DNA from: Corylus avellana
Taxonomy: Eukaryota; Streptophyta; Magnoliopsida; Fagales; Betulaceae
NCBI RefSeq assembly: GCF_901000735.1
Contig: NC_081542.1
Location: 36,638,571-36,702,570 of the forward strand
Direction: 5' to 3'
DNA length: 64,000 nt
Shown: positions 12,238 through 24,844 of the stretch, in pieces
How the letters are laid out: each line of letters begins with the position of its first letter
Numbering within the stretch: position 1 is the stretch's first letter
The notes under the pieces: generated by a model
Database searches by the model: none
The model's input: the letters and a program-made list of their open reading frames with translations, nothing else
Told to the model about the DNA's origin: nothing
Position numbers and translations under genes: made by a program

Positions 12238-13362
12238 TTAATGGAACAACAACTAAGAAACTTATGGAACTGTTATGGCCTTCATCTTTTAGGCATGTTA
12301 GCCTCATTCCATCGTATTGATAATAGAATAAAAAGTTGCCTATGTAACTCTCTCTAGGTGGAGTTGAGGTATAATATAATATTGGTGTTTGTCGAGAACC
12401 TCTCTCTCTCTAAGTAAAACACATAAAGATATGGATGCAAGACAGAAGGGACTTGCCAACAAAATAGATCAAAACAACAAATTAAAATACTTCTCTTGTT
12501 AATTCAGTGTTTCACCGAAATAATGAAGAGAAGGGGTTGAACCAGAGTCTCACTGCGGTGATGACTGGAGGCGGTCGGCAACGGTGACCGGAGATATGCC
12601 TAATTAAATAACAATATACTAAAATGAAGGCCAACAATATGGTGGAAAAAGTCAACTACGGGATGAAATAAAAGTCAACTATGAGCCATAAATGAGGTCA
12701 ATTATGGGCCTTAAATGCAAAGAACGAACACCAGTTCTTTTTCTTTCAACTGATGTTTTTTTTTTACCAGCCACAAAATTAGAAGAGAACGAACACCCAT
12801 TAATTCTACACAATAAAAGGTCTAATCAACTCCTCATTGTATTATGGAGTACATACTTACCATCATATATCGGCAAGAGATTGAGCACTACAGGAAAATA
12901 ATCATAGTGAGAGACAAAACGATAAGAGAATAAAATAAAAAAAATAAAATTGAAATTCACACGATCCAAACTAGTGTTAGCCTATAGCTTTGGTAAATGA
13001 AAGAAAAGATAATACAGAAAGAATTACAGACAAAACGGAATAGAGAAAATAAACGTAAGGTCCAAAGGGCTACATTTTGCTCTTATTCCTTGATTATGTT
13101 GCGATGAGAAGACTCCTATTTCTAGGAGAATTGAGGCAGACATGTACTATCAAATCAATTAAATTTGATTACCATAAAAATCTGATTACAATTAAATCTT
13201 TGAAATTAATACAATCAAATTCTTTAATATCAGATTTGATGTCACGTCTAGCTAAAATAACTACAATTGATCTTCCACACCTATCTTTTTAGTTAGAAAA
13301 AAAGAAAAGAAAAGAAAAGAGCTTAAAAATATGGTCATGGAGAGACTTAGTTTTTTGAACCT
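12238..13362. other. GLP1 3' flank, no gene
   Basis: Non-coding sequence repeated with few changes downstream of GLP3 (42304-43467) and, inverted, of GLP4 (about 53740-54915). Contains a CT microsatellite near 12400. The 69-72 codon ORFs here are not supported by any family. The last three bases (CCT, 13360-13362) are the target site duplication of the CACTA element that follows. Confidence 0.6.
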
Positions 13363-13379
13363 CACTACAAAAAATGGGC

Positions 13380-13805
13380 ATTTTCTGACGTATGCTACAG
13401 TATAAAATTTTTGCCACCTCAGCAATTTCCTGATGTTTTATATATAAAATCTCAGGGAAATTTTTTCTGACATGTGAATAGTAACACGTCAGAATTTTCT
13501 GACGTGTTACTATTCACACGTCGGAAAAAATTGACGTGTAAAATACATCAACGTTGGGAGGTTTATTCATTTTCTTAAAAATAAAAATTCATAAAATTGC
13601 TGACGTGGTGGGACTTACCACGTCAGAAAAATTCTGACGTGGCGATTTTTCTGACGTGGCATAACGCCACGTCAGAATTTTCTGACGTGGTATATCGCTA
13701 CGTCAGAAAGCTTTGATGTGGCGTTGTACCACGTCATCCTTTTCTGGCGTGGTGATATGCCACGTCAGCATTTTCTGACGTGGCACAACGCCACGTCAGA
13801 CTAAT
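13380..13805. repeat. CACTA left subterminal repeat region
   Basis: About ten occurrences of TTTTCTGACGTGG or its complement CCACGTCAGAAA in alternating orientation, forming hairpins such as GACGTGGCATAACGCCACGTC. Equivalent motifs sit at 20730-21020 near the right end. In En/Spm such subterminal arrays bind the TNPA protein; that role here is inferred from the family. Confidence 0.8.
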
Positions 13806-14139
13806 TATATATATTTATATATATTGTATATAAAATTATAATTGCTTTTATATTATTATAATTGCTTTTATCAGATATTTAAATATAATTATCAGATTAT
13901 TATAGCTAGAATTAGACCTATATATAATATTATTGGTAGGTATAATTATATATATAAATAAATAAATATATAGCATTCTTGACGGGCCATGTTTGGCACG
14001 TCAGGATTTACTGACGTGCCAAACACGGGACGTCAGGAAAGGGACACGTGCGCTCCGAACCGCGCGCCGCGCGTCCCATCCGGAGGCCAGCGCGCCATGC
14101 CTCTTAATTAAGAGGCCTGGCTCGCGAGTTTTGAATTTT

Positions 14140-16470
14140 TTTTTTTTTCTTTTCCCCCAGCTGGCCAGCTGGAGGCACTTCCACTAGAACACGTACTAGT
14201 GTATGTACGTGTTCTCTCTCTCTGTTCGATCGTCTCTCTCTGTTCTCCCAATATTGCAACCTTGTATTCCTCTGTCTTTCTTTCTTTCTTCCGAGCGCCA
14301 TTGCTGAACTTGGGGAATTTTTTTTTTCTTCTACCCAAAGTCTTCCTTTATTAAGCTGAGCATTTTTTTCTCTTCTCCACCGGGTACTCTCTCTCGTGTA
14401 AGCTATATATATTCACGATTGCACTGTTACAAAAAAACGCCCGCAGCGCATTTTCTGAACCCGCTGCCCGTCGTCCTCTCTAGCTACCTCCATTTTTAGC
14501 TCCTACACGAGCTCCTCACAGGTATATATATATATGTACATTCATCCTTGTACTTATTTATTTGTTTGGTTTGGATTTGGTGTTTGCATGCTAGGTTGGG
14601 TGATGTTTGTGCTAATCTCGTATAATATTTTGAATTTGATATATATATTTACATGAGGATTAATATAATGCTAGCTTCACTCCATATATATGAATTAATT
14701 TCGTTTTTGAATATATATAGCTTACTCTCTCGTTAATTACTAGTACTCCCTGCTATATATATATATATGGCCGTATATATACTCCCTGCCCATAAATTCC
14801 GAGTATTAATGTTATAAAAGAAAGATGCAAGTTAAAGGAAAGGAGATAAACCTATGAGATCAATTCATAAGGATAAGGTTTCAGCCTAAATGAACATTGA
14901 TATCAAGAATTCATAACTTTCCAAATACAGTATTAAAAATTACTTTTAAGGGGGTCTATGAGTAATATACCTCATGAAAATCAATATTCCATGCATTGAC
15001 GGTGATAGTAATTCTTGTGACAACCTAATTGAGGATCAATCAATTAGTGCCTTTTTTTGTTGTTGAGGAAACTATACATCTTAGCTTAAATCAGTGACTT
15101 TAGATTTTGATTTGAAAGGATGGACCACAAATAGGACTTAGAAAGAGTTATTAGTTTATGCTCAAAAGCCAAAGCTCTCGACTTCACGATTGCCATCAAT
15201 TGCAAGAATATGCCGCGGTTATCTACCTAATTGAAGGAAAAAAAACAACGTACGAAAACTCATGACATCTTTTTCCACTGGAGCTCTATCACTACATGGT
15301 CAAATGGTTTAATCAACGTATCAACTATATATGCATGAGATATCTTAGTCAAGCATCCATGTGTACTAGAGCTCACACAACACCAAGGAAGAAAACTGTC
15401 CATGTATACATGTATGTATACATGTATGGACTAAATAGATAAATTAGAAGTTAGGAGCCAGTCCTATCATCTATCAATCATAAACAATAAAATAAATTTT
15501 GGTCAGTCAACACCAAATACAAAGCAAGCCTCACAAAATGCAGAAAAAAAGAAAAAGAAAAAGAATTACATCCATAATATCAAAGACCACAACTAATAGA
15601 TTTATCTCATTGCTAAAGGTAATTGAAATAACACTCCAATAGTTTTTTCTATTTTATTTTTCTTAGAGATTGTTTCTGCTTTTGATAAGTATTGTAGGAT
15701 TAATCCTAAAATTATTGAATTCATTTTTTCCTATAAGATTGAACCCACCCCGGATTTATATATTTAAGATCTCTATATTTTGAGGGTTTCAAAATATAGG
15801 CTCCAATTATATAAGGAGAAAAAAATAATAATAACTTTTACCAAGTAGACACAATTTTTTTTTGGGGGGGGGGGAGTGATTTGAAATTATATATATTAAT
15901 CAAAGAATAGAATATTATTTTTAAAAAAACTTTTATCATTTAGTAAACATAGGTTGAAAAAAGCAGAATAGAGGGTAGAGATTTTACATGGCCAGATACT
16001 AATCAAACATTTCAGAATCGAAAAAACATTTTGAGTTATAATTTGTTTAATAATAAAAACCACAAGTAAATACGCTTCACACAAACAATTATATTCTTAT
16101 GGAACTAGACATATATAATCTACCTTTGTTTAACCTTAGGAGACTTCAAGTCTTATTGAAACACAAAGGAAACGACATAATGACGACCACTATTAAATAA
16201 CCTTAAGCTTATTTAATTAGCATTTTCCTATTATTCCAACATTGCTTAATTAAGCTTGGAAACATGTTTATCTTTTAAATGAAATGTTTATATTAATTTA
16301 TAATTGCTTTTTAGGTTAGCCATAAAATTTATATGTAGTTTGTGGAAACGATATATAATTAATTGAGTAACTAGTATATGTTTAAAATTTTAAAAGTGTG
16401 ATTACTTTACATATATTTGTACCTATTTAATTATTTTAAAGACTAATTCGTTTCGCAACGTATTTTGCAG
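14140..16470 (+). promoter_or_regulatory. Leader of the CACTA gene: CT-rich exon and probable 5' intron
   Basis: A CT-rich stretch with TCTCTCTC runs (about 14205-14400) reads like a transposon promoter or leader. A donor at 14522 (CACAG|GTATAT) pairs with an acceptor ending at 16470 (TTTTGCAG), just 6 bp before the ATG at 16477. That implies a ~1.95-kb leader intron. No transcript data are available, so this is inference. Confidence 0.45.
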
Positions 16471-16476
16471 GGAGAC

Positions 16477-19072
16477 ATGAGTTATAGGGGAAAGAGAAAA
16501 GCACAGCGGCAACCAACCGTACGGTTGACATCCGCCGCCCATGATTTACATTCGTCCCCCCGGGCTAATATGGAGCCAGAAGGGTATAGACCGGTACTTC
16601 CACATCATGTGGAAGAGCGTACCGATGCAGGGTGGGACGTGGGATGTGGTGATGACATTCATGTAGATCCTCAGCGTTCTGATGTGGCAGAGCCAGGCAC
16701 ATCCACACCGTTCACGCTTGACTTCACGACGATGAGCGATATGGGGATCGTTTCCCATGGCCATTTCCAGCGGCACCCATACCCCAGTAGCGGAGTACAT
16801 GTGGATGATAGTGATGAGACACAGCCCCCGGATAGCACTGAGGGTGATGAGGATGGTGTCGCGCATGACACGCGTTCCGATGATGCCGCTACACGCCCGT
16901 TGGCGGTGGATGAGGTTCGGGCGATAAGTAAGTACATGTGTTAAAATATCGGAATATGTATTTTATTTAATTTTAATATGTGGTTAGTTTAATTAAGTAA
17001 CTAACTTGTTCAAATTCTTAATGTATTAGGTGTAGATCAAGATGGCATCACCCACTACCATATATTAAGTGTCAAGTCATGCCACAAGTTGTGGGAGATC
17101 CCGGATGGCCAGAGGATCGTGTGCGAGTATAACCCTGCGTGGCAGCCTGTGGGACAAAGTGCTTCCAAATTTAGACGGATGACCGGAGTGTTCGTTAGGA
17201 GCAGTACTTATGTCCGGATTAGCGACGAGTGGAAGAAGGTATCAGAGCGTAAGAAGGAAGATATTTGGGATGCATTGATGGTATGTTATAAGACAATTAA
17301 TTATTGTATTTATGATAATGATTTATATATTCATATATTTATCTCAAATAGATGGACAATATTGTTAATGAATATATATATATATGTGTGAATATATGTA
17401 GAAGCACTTCTATATCCCACCTGACTGCGATATCGCGGCCATAAAACGGGACGCTTTCCTTGATATGCGAAACAAGCATACGACTTGGAGGTATGACTTG
17501 AAGCATAGTCTTCACATCACATCGGACGATACTCCGGCGACAGTGAAGGCTAGGGAAGGAGGACAATTATCCGCGTACAATAGAGAGGACGTGGATATAT
17601 TATTGGAGAAATGGTGTACGACAGATAATCAAGTAAGTCACATTTTAGTGAGTTTTGTTTAGTTTTATTAAAATGAATGTGTTAGCCTAAAATATTAACA
17701 ATGTTAATTGTGTAGGAATATGCTGCATATATGAAAGGAATCCGGTCGAAGAACAAGGAGCCTCACTGCACCGAATCAAAGAGCTATGCCAGGGCTACAC
17801 ATGAAGAAGTATGTTTTTTGATCAGATATATGTATGACTTATGTTGATTGTGTTTATGTTTTAATTTTTTACGTTTTATTTGTGTATGCAGTTCATAAAT
17901 ACCAGGATTCCGCCAACACGAGCGCAGTCTTACATCAACACACACGTGAAGAAGACTGGCAGATATCCAAATGACTTGGTCAAGGAAAGATGTGTACGCT
18001 ACTAATAACCGATATGTTTTGGTTAATGTATATTTCTTTGTAATTTAATTTAATATTTATAATTGCTTTTGTTAATGTGTACTTTACAGGAGAGGATAAA
18101 GGAGTTGCTTCCCACTGATCCGGCTGCTACACAATCTGTCACCGAGGGCACTGTACTGTGGGCGCCCGACGATGCGTACGCACAGGGGATGGGCAATAAG
18201 CCGGAGTACGCAGGTCGGGTTCGCCAGGTTGGAGCAGGTATACTGCCTGTGCGCGGTAGGATCCACTCCTACTATAGACCAGTCGCGCCACGCTCACAAC
18301 CTCCCGGGAGCTCTGGTGTCCCAGAAATGATAGAAACTGCACTACAAGCTGAGCGGGAGAAGCACAAGCAGGAGATGGATGCGCTGCTAGAGACACAGCG
18401 AGAGTAGGCAATGGCGCAGCAAGCTGAACGGGAGAGGCACAGGGCGGAGATAGCTGCGCTGTTAGATGCACAGCGAGTGGAGGTTGATCAACAGGTTGCT
18501 GTGTGGCTAGCTGAGACCCGGGCTAGTATGACCACTTTGTACGAGGCACGTTTTCGTCAACTCGAGCACATGTTGCAGTCAAGGTCCTCATCCGATACGA
18601 CTCGAGTTAAAGATGTAACAGAAAAAGAATCTCCAGCCCGTTTGGTGGTGAAATCGTTAGTGGGGAGTGAACCAGGTAATGCAATTTGTTTTTTTTGCTT
18701 TGGGTTTTATTGAGTATATATATGTATGTATGAATTTTATGACGTTGCAAAATGTTTTGTTCTTCATTGGTTTGGTGATACATTAGGTTGGAATTAGTAT
18801 TGTTTTTTATGCTATTAGTGTTGATAGCGACCTCGATAATGTTTGTTATTATTTCTACTACTAAACGTTAGCATTGTGTTTGTGTCTAATTTTAGAAGGA
18901 ACTTATTTTCCAGTCGGAAGATATATATATAGATATTGCATTGATGATGATTTATAAGTGTACTTATTGCTTCCTGATAAGAAAGACACTTATTGCTTCT
19001 TGATTGATTGTTTTATAATCTCCAGGTATTGCGGAAAAGTTGTTGAATGAGGAAGCTATCGACCTAGATTGA
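16477..19072 (+). pseudogene. TNPA-like CACTA transposase gene (plant Ptta/En/Spm family), one in-frame stop
   Basis: Seven exons fit by GT-AG and frame: 16477-16927, 17030-17280, 17402-17632, 17716-17808, 17892-17993, 18090-18675, 19026-19072 (TGA), about 586 codons. The N-terminus is charged and low-complexity. Exon 2 carries the hallmark segment of the plant Ptta/En/Spm transposase family (HKLWEIPDGQRI, then FRRMTGVFVRSS, and KKEDIWDAL). Exons 4-5 (FINTRIPPTRAQSYINTH) continue it. Exon 6 ends in a predicted coiled coil made of tandem ~30-aa units (..QAEREKHKQEMDALLETQRE.. / ..QAERERHRAEIAALLDAQRV..). A single TAG at 18405-18407 interrupts the frame between two such units; everything after stays open to the final exon. 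It is otherwise intact, so it is a recently disabled copy or makes a shortened product lacking part of the coiled coil. Confidence 0.85.
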
Positions 19073-19272
19073 GCCTTGTATGTGAGTTCGTAGTTGGTAA
19101 ACATATTATATATTTTGTTATTGTTTAGTTGTGTGAAACAAAACAATATTTGCTCACAATAGTTATTGTTTGTATATGATTGACGTATTGACTGCATGTT
19201 TGTGATAGATATAATTATATCTATATGATAAATAGTAAGTTGCATTAAATGGATGTTTAGTCATACTTCGTT

Positions 19273-19421
19273 TGAGGTTTAATATATAGGTTAGGTCTCT
19301 TGTAACCATGTCAAGTTTGAGGTTTAATATATAGGTTGGGTCTCTTGTAACTATGTCAAGTTTGAGGTTTAATATATAGGTTGGGTCTCTTGTAACTATG
19401 TCAAGTTTGAGGTTTAATATT
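19273..19421 (+). repeat. 45-bp tandem repeat, 3.3 copies
   Basis: Unit begins TGAGGTTTAATATATAGGTT and ends TATGTCAAGTT. Three near-identical copies differ by one or two bases, then a partial fourth. It lies in the 3' non-coding part of the CACTA element. Confidence 0.85.
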
Positions 19422-21045
19422 TCGTTCATGGTAAATCGCTAGTTTTGGTTAGACTAAGGGTTTTCGGGTTTGTCAACCGCTTACGTATGTATTGCCTGCA
19501 TTTTACGATTCCGATCGAATGTTATTGTTTACTTTAATGATTTGTATGTGTTGTCTGAATTATGAGTTCCTCACTGTTGCTTTATAAGTGGTCAAAAATT
19601 ATATAGGTGGATTGGAATATAAGAAGAATATATATGGCCATTTAGTATGTCAAGTTTAAGAAGTTATACATTCTTGAATCTGATTTATTAAGCTAGGCCA
19701 TGGAGGAAGTTTATACTTTATTCAGTATTGTCTTACATAGGATAGAGTAGAGTAGAGTAGTTCTTTCTATTTGTAGAGTAACATCTTTCTTTGAATTTAT
19801 TTCTTACCGCAGATTGTGAAGAAGCTTGTGGATGTTGTTGTCAGTATACATCAAACTATCTGGGAAACCTTTGGAAATAGCGGTATGAGGAGGTCATGGA
19901 TGTTGTTGCCAAGTATGGTTGGACATATGACGTATTAGTTTGGTTTGATTTGATTTGATATGATTTTGATTTTGATTTTGTTTTCGATTTTGGTTTGACA
20001 TATTGAATTGACTCAATGACCTATCAGTTATTCCATGCATGTCTCTATTTATTTCTGAGGAGTTGATAGATTTGAATGTCGAATTCTATTATATGTAACT
20101 GAATTTTTGGACATGTTATAATGGTTAATTTTATCATGCCATTTGTTTTTGTCCCTAGTACATCCTTAGGAAAGATGACATGAGAAAATTGATTTTTTTT
20201 GTACAAATTAAATTGAATTCAAGTAGGGAAATCTGGAGTAAATTGAATTGTATAAACTGTATATATTGAATTCTGGAATAAATTGAACTCAGGAAAGAAA
20301 TTGGAAATTGCCAATTCAATTTGTACAGGAAAACGATGTTGGAACAAAAAAATTGTTTGTTGGAAAAAATAATCTGGAAACAATCCAGATTATTTGAAAA
20401 TAATCAAGTGTGTTCCTGATTATTTCAAATGTGTTCCAAATTGGAAATGTTTCAGATTATGTGTTCCAGATTTTTTGATTATTCTAGTTTGATTGTTTGT
20501 TGATTATTCCAGAATATTTGCAAATGTTTCAAATAATCTGGAATTAATCTGAAAAATCTGTACACATTGAGAGAAAATAACAGTGAGAGAAAAATTTGTA
20601 CACTGTAATGTTGTGTTTCCAGATTGTTTTCTCTGTTATGTTGGAACACAACATAACAGTGAGAGAAAACAATCTGGAAACAGGGATAGCAATCAGGGAA
20701 AGCAGGAAAAAAGCAGGAAAAAAAAAAAAAAGACCTAATTTTCTGACATGGCAGAAATGCCACGTCAGAAATTATGCTGAGGTGTCCAACTGCACCGTCA
20801 GAATTTTTCTAACGTGGCATAAATGCAACGTCAGAAAAAATTCCTGACGTGTGAGTGGGTAAAACGTCAGAAAATTCTGACGTTTTACTCACTCACACGT
20901 CAGGAATTTTTTTTTTCCTAACATTTATGTTTCTGACAATCGACACGCGTTAGAAACGACCCGTCAAAAAAATTTTCTGACGTGTCGGACACTAGAACAC
21001 GTCAAAAAATGCCTGTCATAAAAAAATGGTTTTTTTGTAGTGCCT

Positions 21046-22820
21046 TCAAGCAACATTTAGAAATATATCTAGTGTCCTATAGGGGATTGTCTAACCAAAA
21101 ATCAAAATTGTTGGGGATATAAATTACAGGTGCAACCGACTCAATCAACCTCTACATGGAAAGCAATTAGGGTATCGGATCACAATCATCTTTATAAAGA
21201 AAACAAATCAAAATCACTATTATGATCAGATCTTTTTCACATGAAAACTATACACTCTCGTGATCAATAGTGCAACTTACAAGGAAATTCACACGAGTAA
21301 TGATATTAGTAGGACTAGAGTTTTCTTAAAGTCATCCCAAATACGATGTGACATTTAAAATCACAATTGAATTTGAGATGATCATTATTGAATTTGGATC
21401 TGTTGGTGATTTTAAATGCCACATCACATTTGAGATGACTCTAATCCTACTTATATCATTACTCAATTAACACCATATTGAAATCTATGCTATCTTATTG
21501 GGAAAAGAGTATCTCGCATAAAAGGGGTACGAAGACATAATTTCTTTCTCCCACGTGTTGGGATCTTGTACATCATACGCACAATAAAGTAATCCCATGG
21601 ATCACATCAAGAAAATATAGGTTCATCATGCTACAAAAAATTAAAACAAGAAAAGAGCCCCTTGAATTTTCAGCCACTCCTTGGCTATGGGCAATTTTTG
21701 TTTTATTCTCTAAAGAAGACAGCTGTTTAGGGAATTTCTGGAGCTCCCCTCAATGATTGAAGATGACCAAGAGAGTGAATGACTGAGTGCATCTTATGCC
21801 TTACAGAAACGTCTATTTGTACGCTTGAGACTGCTTGGAGAAGAGGCATAAAACTTGTCTCCAAATAGTGGGGAATGTGGTTAGGAGTTAGAGATAAAAC
21901 CCTAGCTACATACATAGTTAGGGGAATGTGCTTGAGATAGCCCCTTGTCACTTAGCTACATGCATAAGGTTAGGGTTTTATCCATAGTTCATGCGGCTCT
22001 TTTAGCTATGGAATGGGCTGGATTTTATTCTCTCTTACACGGTTCTACTAGTGTCTGACACTAGCCTATATTTTAAAAATAAAACATACAACCCAAATGA
22101 ATAAATAAAAGCATGTCACCATTATCAATTACATCAGCTTGAAAAGGGACTCGAAGAGAAAAATAAAAACTAGCTTCAAATAAGCTTGTAAGATTTATCA
22201 TCTTATGACCTGTCACAAGTTATTATTTAATTACAATTGATTCTATTAAATAATTGTAATTGCATTCTAGTTTATATTTTTGATTTAATCAATTATTCCC
22301 TTAAATAAAGTCATAATAAACTATTACTCTTAGATTCACTACATCTTATCCTTGAATACCCAATTTAGTCACATAATTATTCTCGTACATGTGAAATCTC
22401 ATTTCACCATGTACATAAATATTTTAGTAACTCTTATCAATGCAATGACAAGAGACTGTGAATAATTATTCCATTAAATCTATTTCATGGGAAAAATCTA
22501 ATCATCTTTAAATAAATGAATTTTATTCCTTCTTCATATTAATGTTCCCACAGTGCTACATGTGATCACTCAACACATCGAGAATTTTGATTGCAGTAAA
22601 GGTCTCACTCCTAAATGCATATAACACCCCCAAAATTTGAACCGATTAATTCAATTCATCTTGGAAAGGTTACTGACAATACCTCATGGCCAATTAACTA
22701 GTAACTAATTGGTGGTATTACCTATTAAACGTAACAAAGTAAAATAAGTGGAAAGCAAAATACATAGTGTGAGATTTCTATAATCATGACTATCTACAAG
22801 TACCATCAATTACAAACTCA
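21046..22820. other. Continuation of the GLP1 block, then non-coding repeat DNA
   Basis: 21046-21636 continues the sequence broken by the CACTA element and matches 43470-44050 and (inverted) 53150-53735. It includes a hairpin MITE (about 21290-21475). From about 21640 the match ends. The rest is AT-rich with short ORFs only; 22200-22620 resembles an LTR-type non-coding region, but no ends were fixed. Confidence 0.5.
21290..21475. mobile_element. Hairpin MITE in GLP block (copies near 43712-43895 and 53310-53495)
   Basis: Arms GAGTAATGATATTAGTAGGA and TCCTACTTATATCATTACTC pair. Inner arms around GTCATCCCAAATACGATGTGACATTTAAAATCA pair with TGATTTTAAATGCCACATCACATTTGAGATGAC. The copies beside GLP3 and GLP4 occupy the same position, so this insertion predates the duplications. 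Confidence 0.7.
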
Positions 22821-22823
22821 GAG

Positions 22824-24215
22824 TGATAAGTGCTGAATATTGCACATTCAAGCCCTTTAAACTCGCATATGTTAATTTCTTAGCGTTGTTATTTGTTTGA
22901 TTTTTTTTTTGTTTTTATGTTTCAAGGTTTTTAATGAAAGATGCAAGAAACTCCATTGAAAATTGGGCAAAAAGCACACTTTGGATGCATTTTGGAGACC
23001 TGGGATCAAGCCCACCTCAGCTAAGCTCGAGCGCACCTGCGTTCGAGCGCGCATGCAGAAGGGATCGAGTGCATCTGCGCTCGAGTGCCCACAACACTAA
23101 GCTCAAGCACACATGCTCTCAAGTGCACTCCTCTTGGGCTTGAGCGCACACGGCTTCCAGAATTCGAGAGAAGTCCTTTTCTACCTTGGAGTAGGTTTTC
23201 AGTCTCCCACTTGGACTGAGAGACTGATCTACGGTTTTCCTAGGGTTTTTAGGGTTCTTCTACTCCCTATAAATAGACCTCTAACCATTGAAGAAAAACA
23301 CACTGCTACCTAGAGCAAAAAATCAGTAAATACTTATTGGAGGCTTGAAGAGTTGAAGAGAAGTAGATCATGGCAAGAGGCCATCTCAGCAACGTCATGA
23401 GCGGCTAAAACCCCTTGTGGGGTATTGATGTTTACCCATATCCAAGCACAATAGTTTCATTGTATCTTAATTTAGAGATTTTTAGTTTATACATGTTGGT
23501 TTTATAATCTAGAGGATTGCTACTTTTTGATATTATTCTTCATGTTTAAATGCAATTGTTCTTAATTTCAAAATCAATATTGGTGAAATTCTTATCTTGC
23601 CTTAAAAAGTCTTTTACTTTTATTGAACTCAAATCATTCTTATTTTCTATGATTATGGGGATGATGATTATACAACGGGTTTAAATGACATATGATCAAG
23701 TGGGTTAAATATGTCATACCTAGGGAAGAAGGATCGTACTACACCCTAGTTTAGTGTAATTTAGGTAGATGGTCTATGCTAACCGAAGATGGGTTATACT
23801 AATCCTTTGATTGTGTGTATCTTATTAAGGAATTATATAATCCATACCTACGGAAGACGAGTTGTACCGCATCTTAGTGGTTAGGTGGACGGTACATGCC
23901 AACCGAAGATGGATTAAATTTGTTCCTTAATACGATAATTTCTTTTTTATTATCATGCATAGAATGAATTTATTTGATTAAATATGGTTAACCATCGATG
24001 TACGGATAGCGGTGAAGTCAATACCCTACTCTCTCTCTCTCTCTCTCTTGCATTTAATTTTTTGCACTCTAGTCTAGAAAACCAAATCAGCAACTCTTTT
24101 CTTAAGTTACTTTTGATCTTGAAAACTTGATAACAATTCCTACGCAGTCCTTGAGGTTCGATACTCTTAATATACCCATATCCTACAAGGATTCATACTA
24201 TTGCGAGTGGCAATT
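22824..24215 (+). mobile_element. Non-coding LTR-like element, copy 1
   Basis: Starts TGATAAGTGCTGAATATTGC. A region of CTCGAG/GCGCACCTGCG-rich motifs (about 23020-23140) is followed by a TATA-like CCTATAAATAGACC (about 23265), a CT microsatellite (about 24035) and an end near 24215. The second copy at 24845-26235 has the same order of parts in reverse orientation. Neither has a coding region. An LTR or non-autonomous retroelement is the best guess; no target duplication was established. Confidence 0.45.
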
Positions 24216-24844
24216 TATTATTGATGTATTTTGTTCTAAAAAGACCACATCATAGAGCTTCCAACAATATTCCAAGTAATTAACTAGACTTGGAAATGCG
24301 AGACATTCGCTTGGCGTCTTCACCTTAGCGAACTTTCTTACTATATACACAAGCAGCGTATTAAATCGCAAAGAACTGTGTAAGTCCATGACTTAATAAG
24401 CAAATAGTACTAGTTGAGTATACAATAAGCCTATAAGTGACACTTTATATCTTGGAATAATAAACATGAGTTTTCACAAATATACCATGTATTGTCTTCG
24501 TTATTATGCAATGTAATTTATTTTAAAGAAGTACGACCATAATTCTAGTAGCAACTACCGATATTTTGATCTAGAGAAATCATGTTATATTGGTATATAT
24601 AGTAAATCATAGTTATCCTTTATATGGTATATCCAAGCCTTTAACCCATTTATGGTAGGGTTGGCGCTATCCCTTTTTCGAAGTAGGAAACTATATCAGT
24701 GCCCTGGATATCATACGCATATCGTTCATTCACTAGTAGTCGGACCTAGTCTAACATTGGGTGGCCCATGTTGCTAATGATGCACTATTGAACAACTACT
24801 GGCACATGAGCTCGGGGGTGGGCGTTGTGCCAAATACTACCTAA
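24216..24844. other. Non-coding spacer between the two related elements
   Basis: AT-rich, with a 63-codon minus-strand ORF (24198-24389) that matches nothing I recognise. A GC-richer tail (about 24750-24830, ..CTCGGGGGTGGGCG..) also holds no recognisable feature. Confidence 0.4.

Larger units (their letters stand above)
13363..21042 (+). mobile_element. CACTA (En/Spm) DNA transposon, complete, 7,680 bp
   Basis: Starts CACTACAAAAAATGGGC and ends with the complement, TTTTTTGTAGTG. It is flanked by the 3-bp duplication CCT (13360-13362 and 21043-21045), as expected for CACTA elements. The two paralogous copies of this flank, at 43465-43475 and inverted near 53735, are uninterrupted (..GAACCTTCTAGCAAC..), which fixes both boundaries. 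Subterminal regions (about 13380-13805 and 20730-21020) are packed with inverted motifs around TGACGTGGC/GCCACGTCA. The element carries one TNPA-like gene (16477-19072). I found no TNPD-type (Transposase_21) coding region, so it is probably non-autonomous. Confidence 0.93.

Noticed and set aside
14104..14338. Lysine/arginine-rich minus-strand ORFs inside the CACTA element
   Set aside because: Low-complexity CT/GA-rich leader read backwards.
16546..16937. Minus-strand ORFs of 106 and 88 codons
   Set aside because: Antisense to exon 1 of the CACTA gene, which is supported by splice sites and frame continuity.
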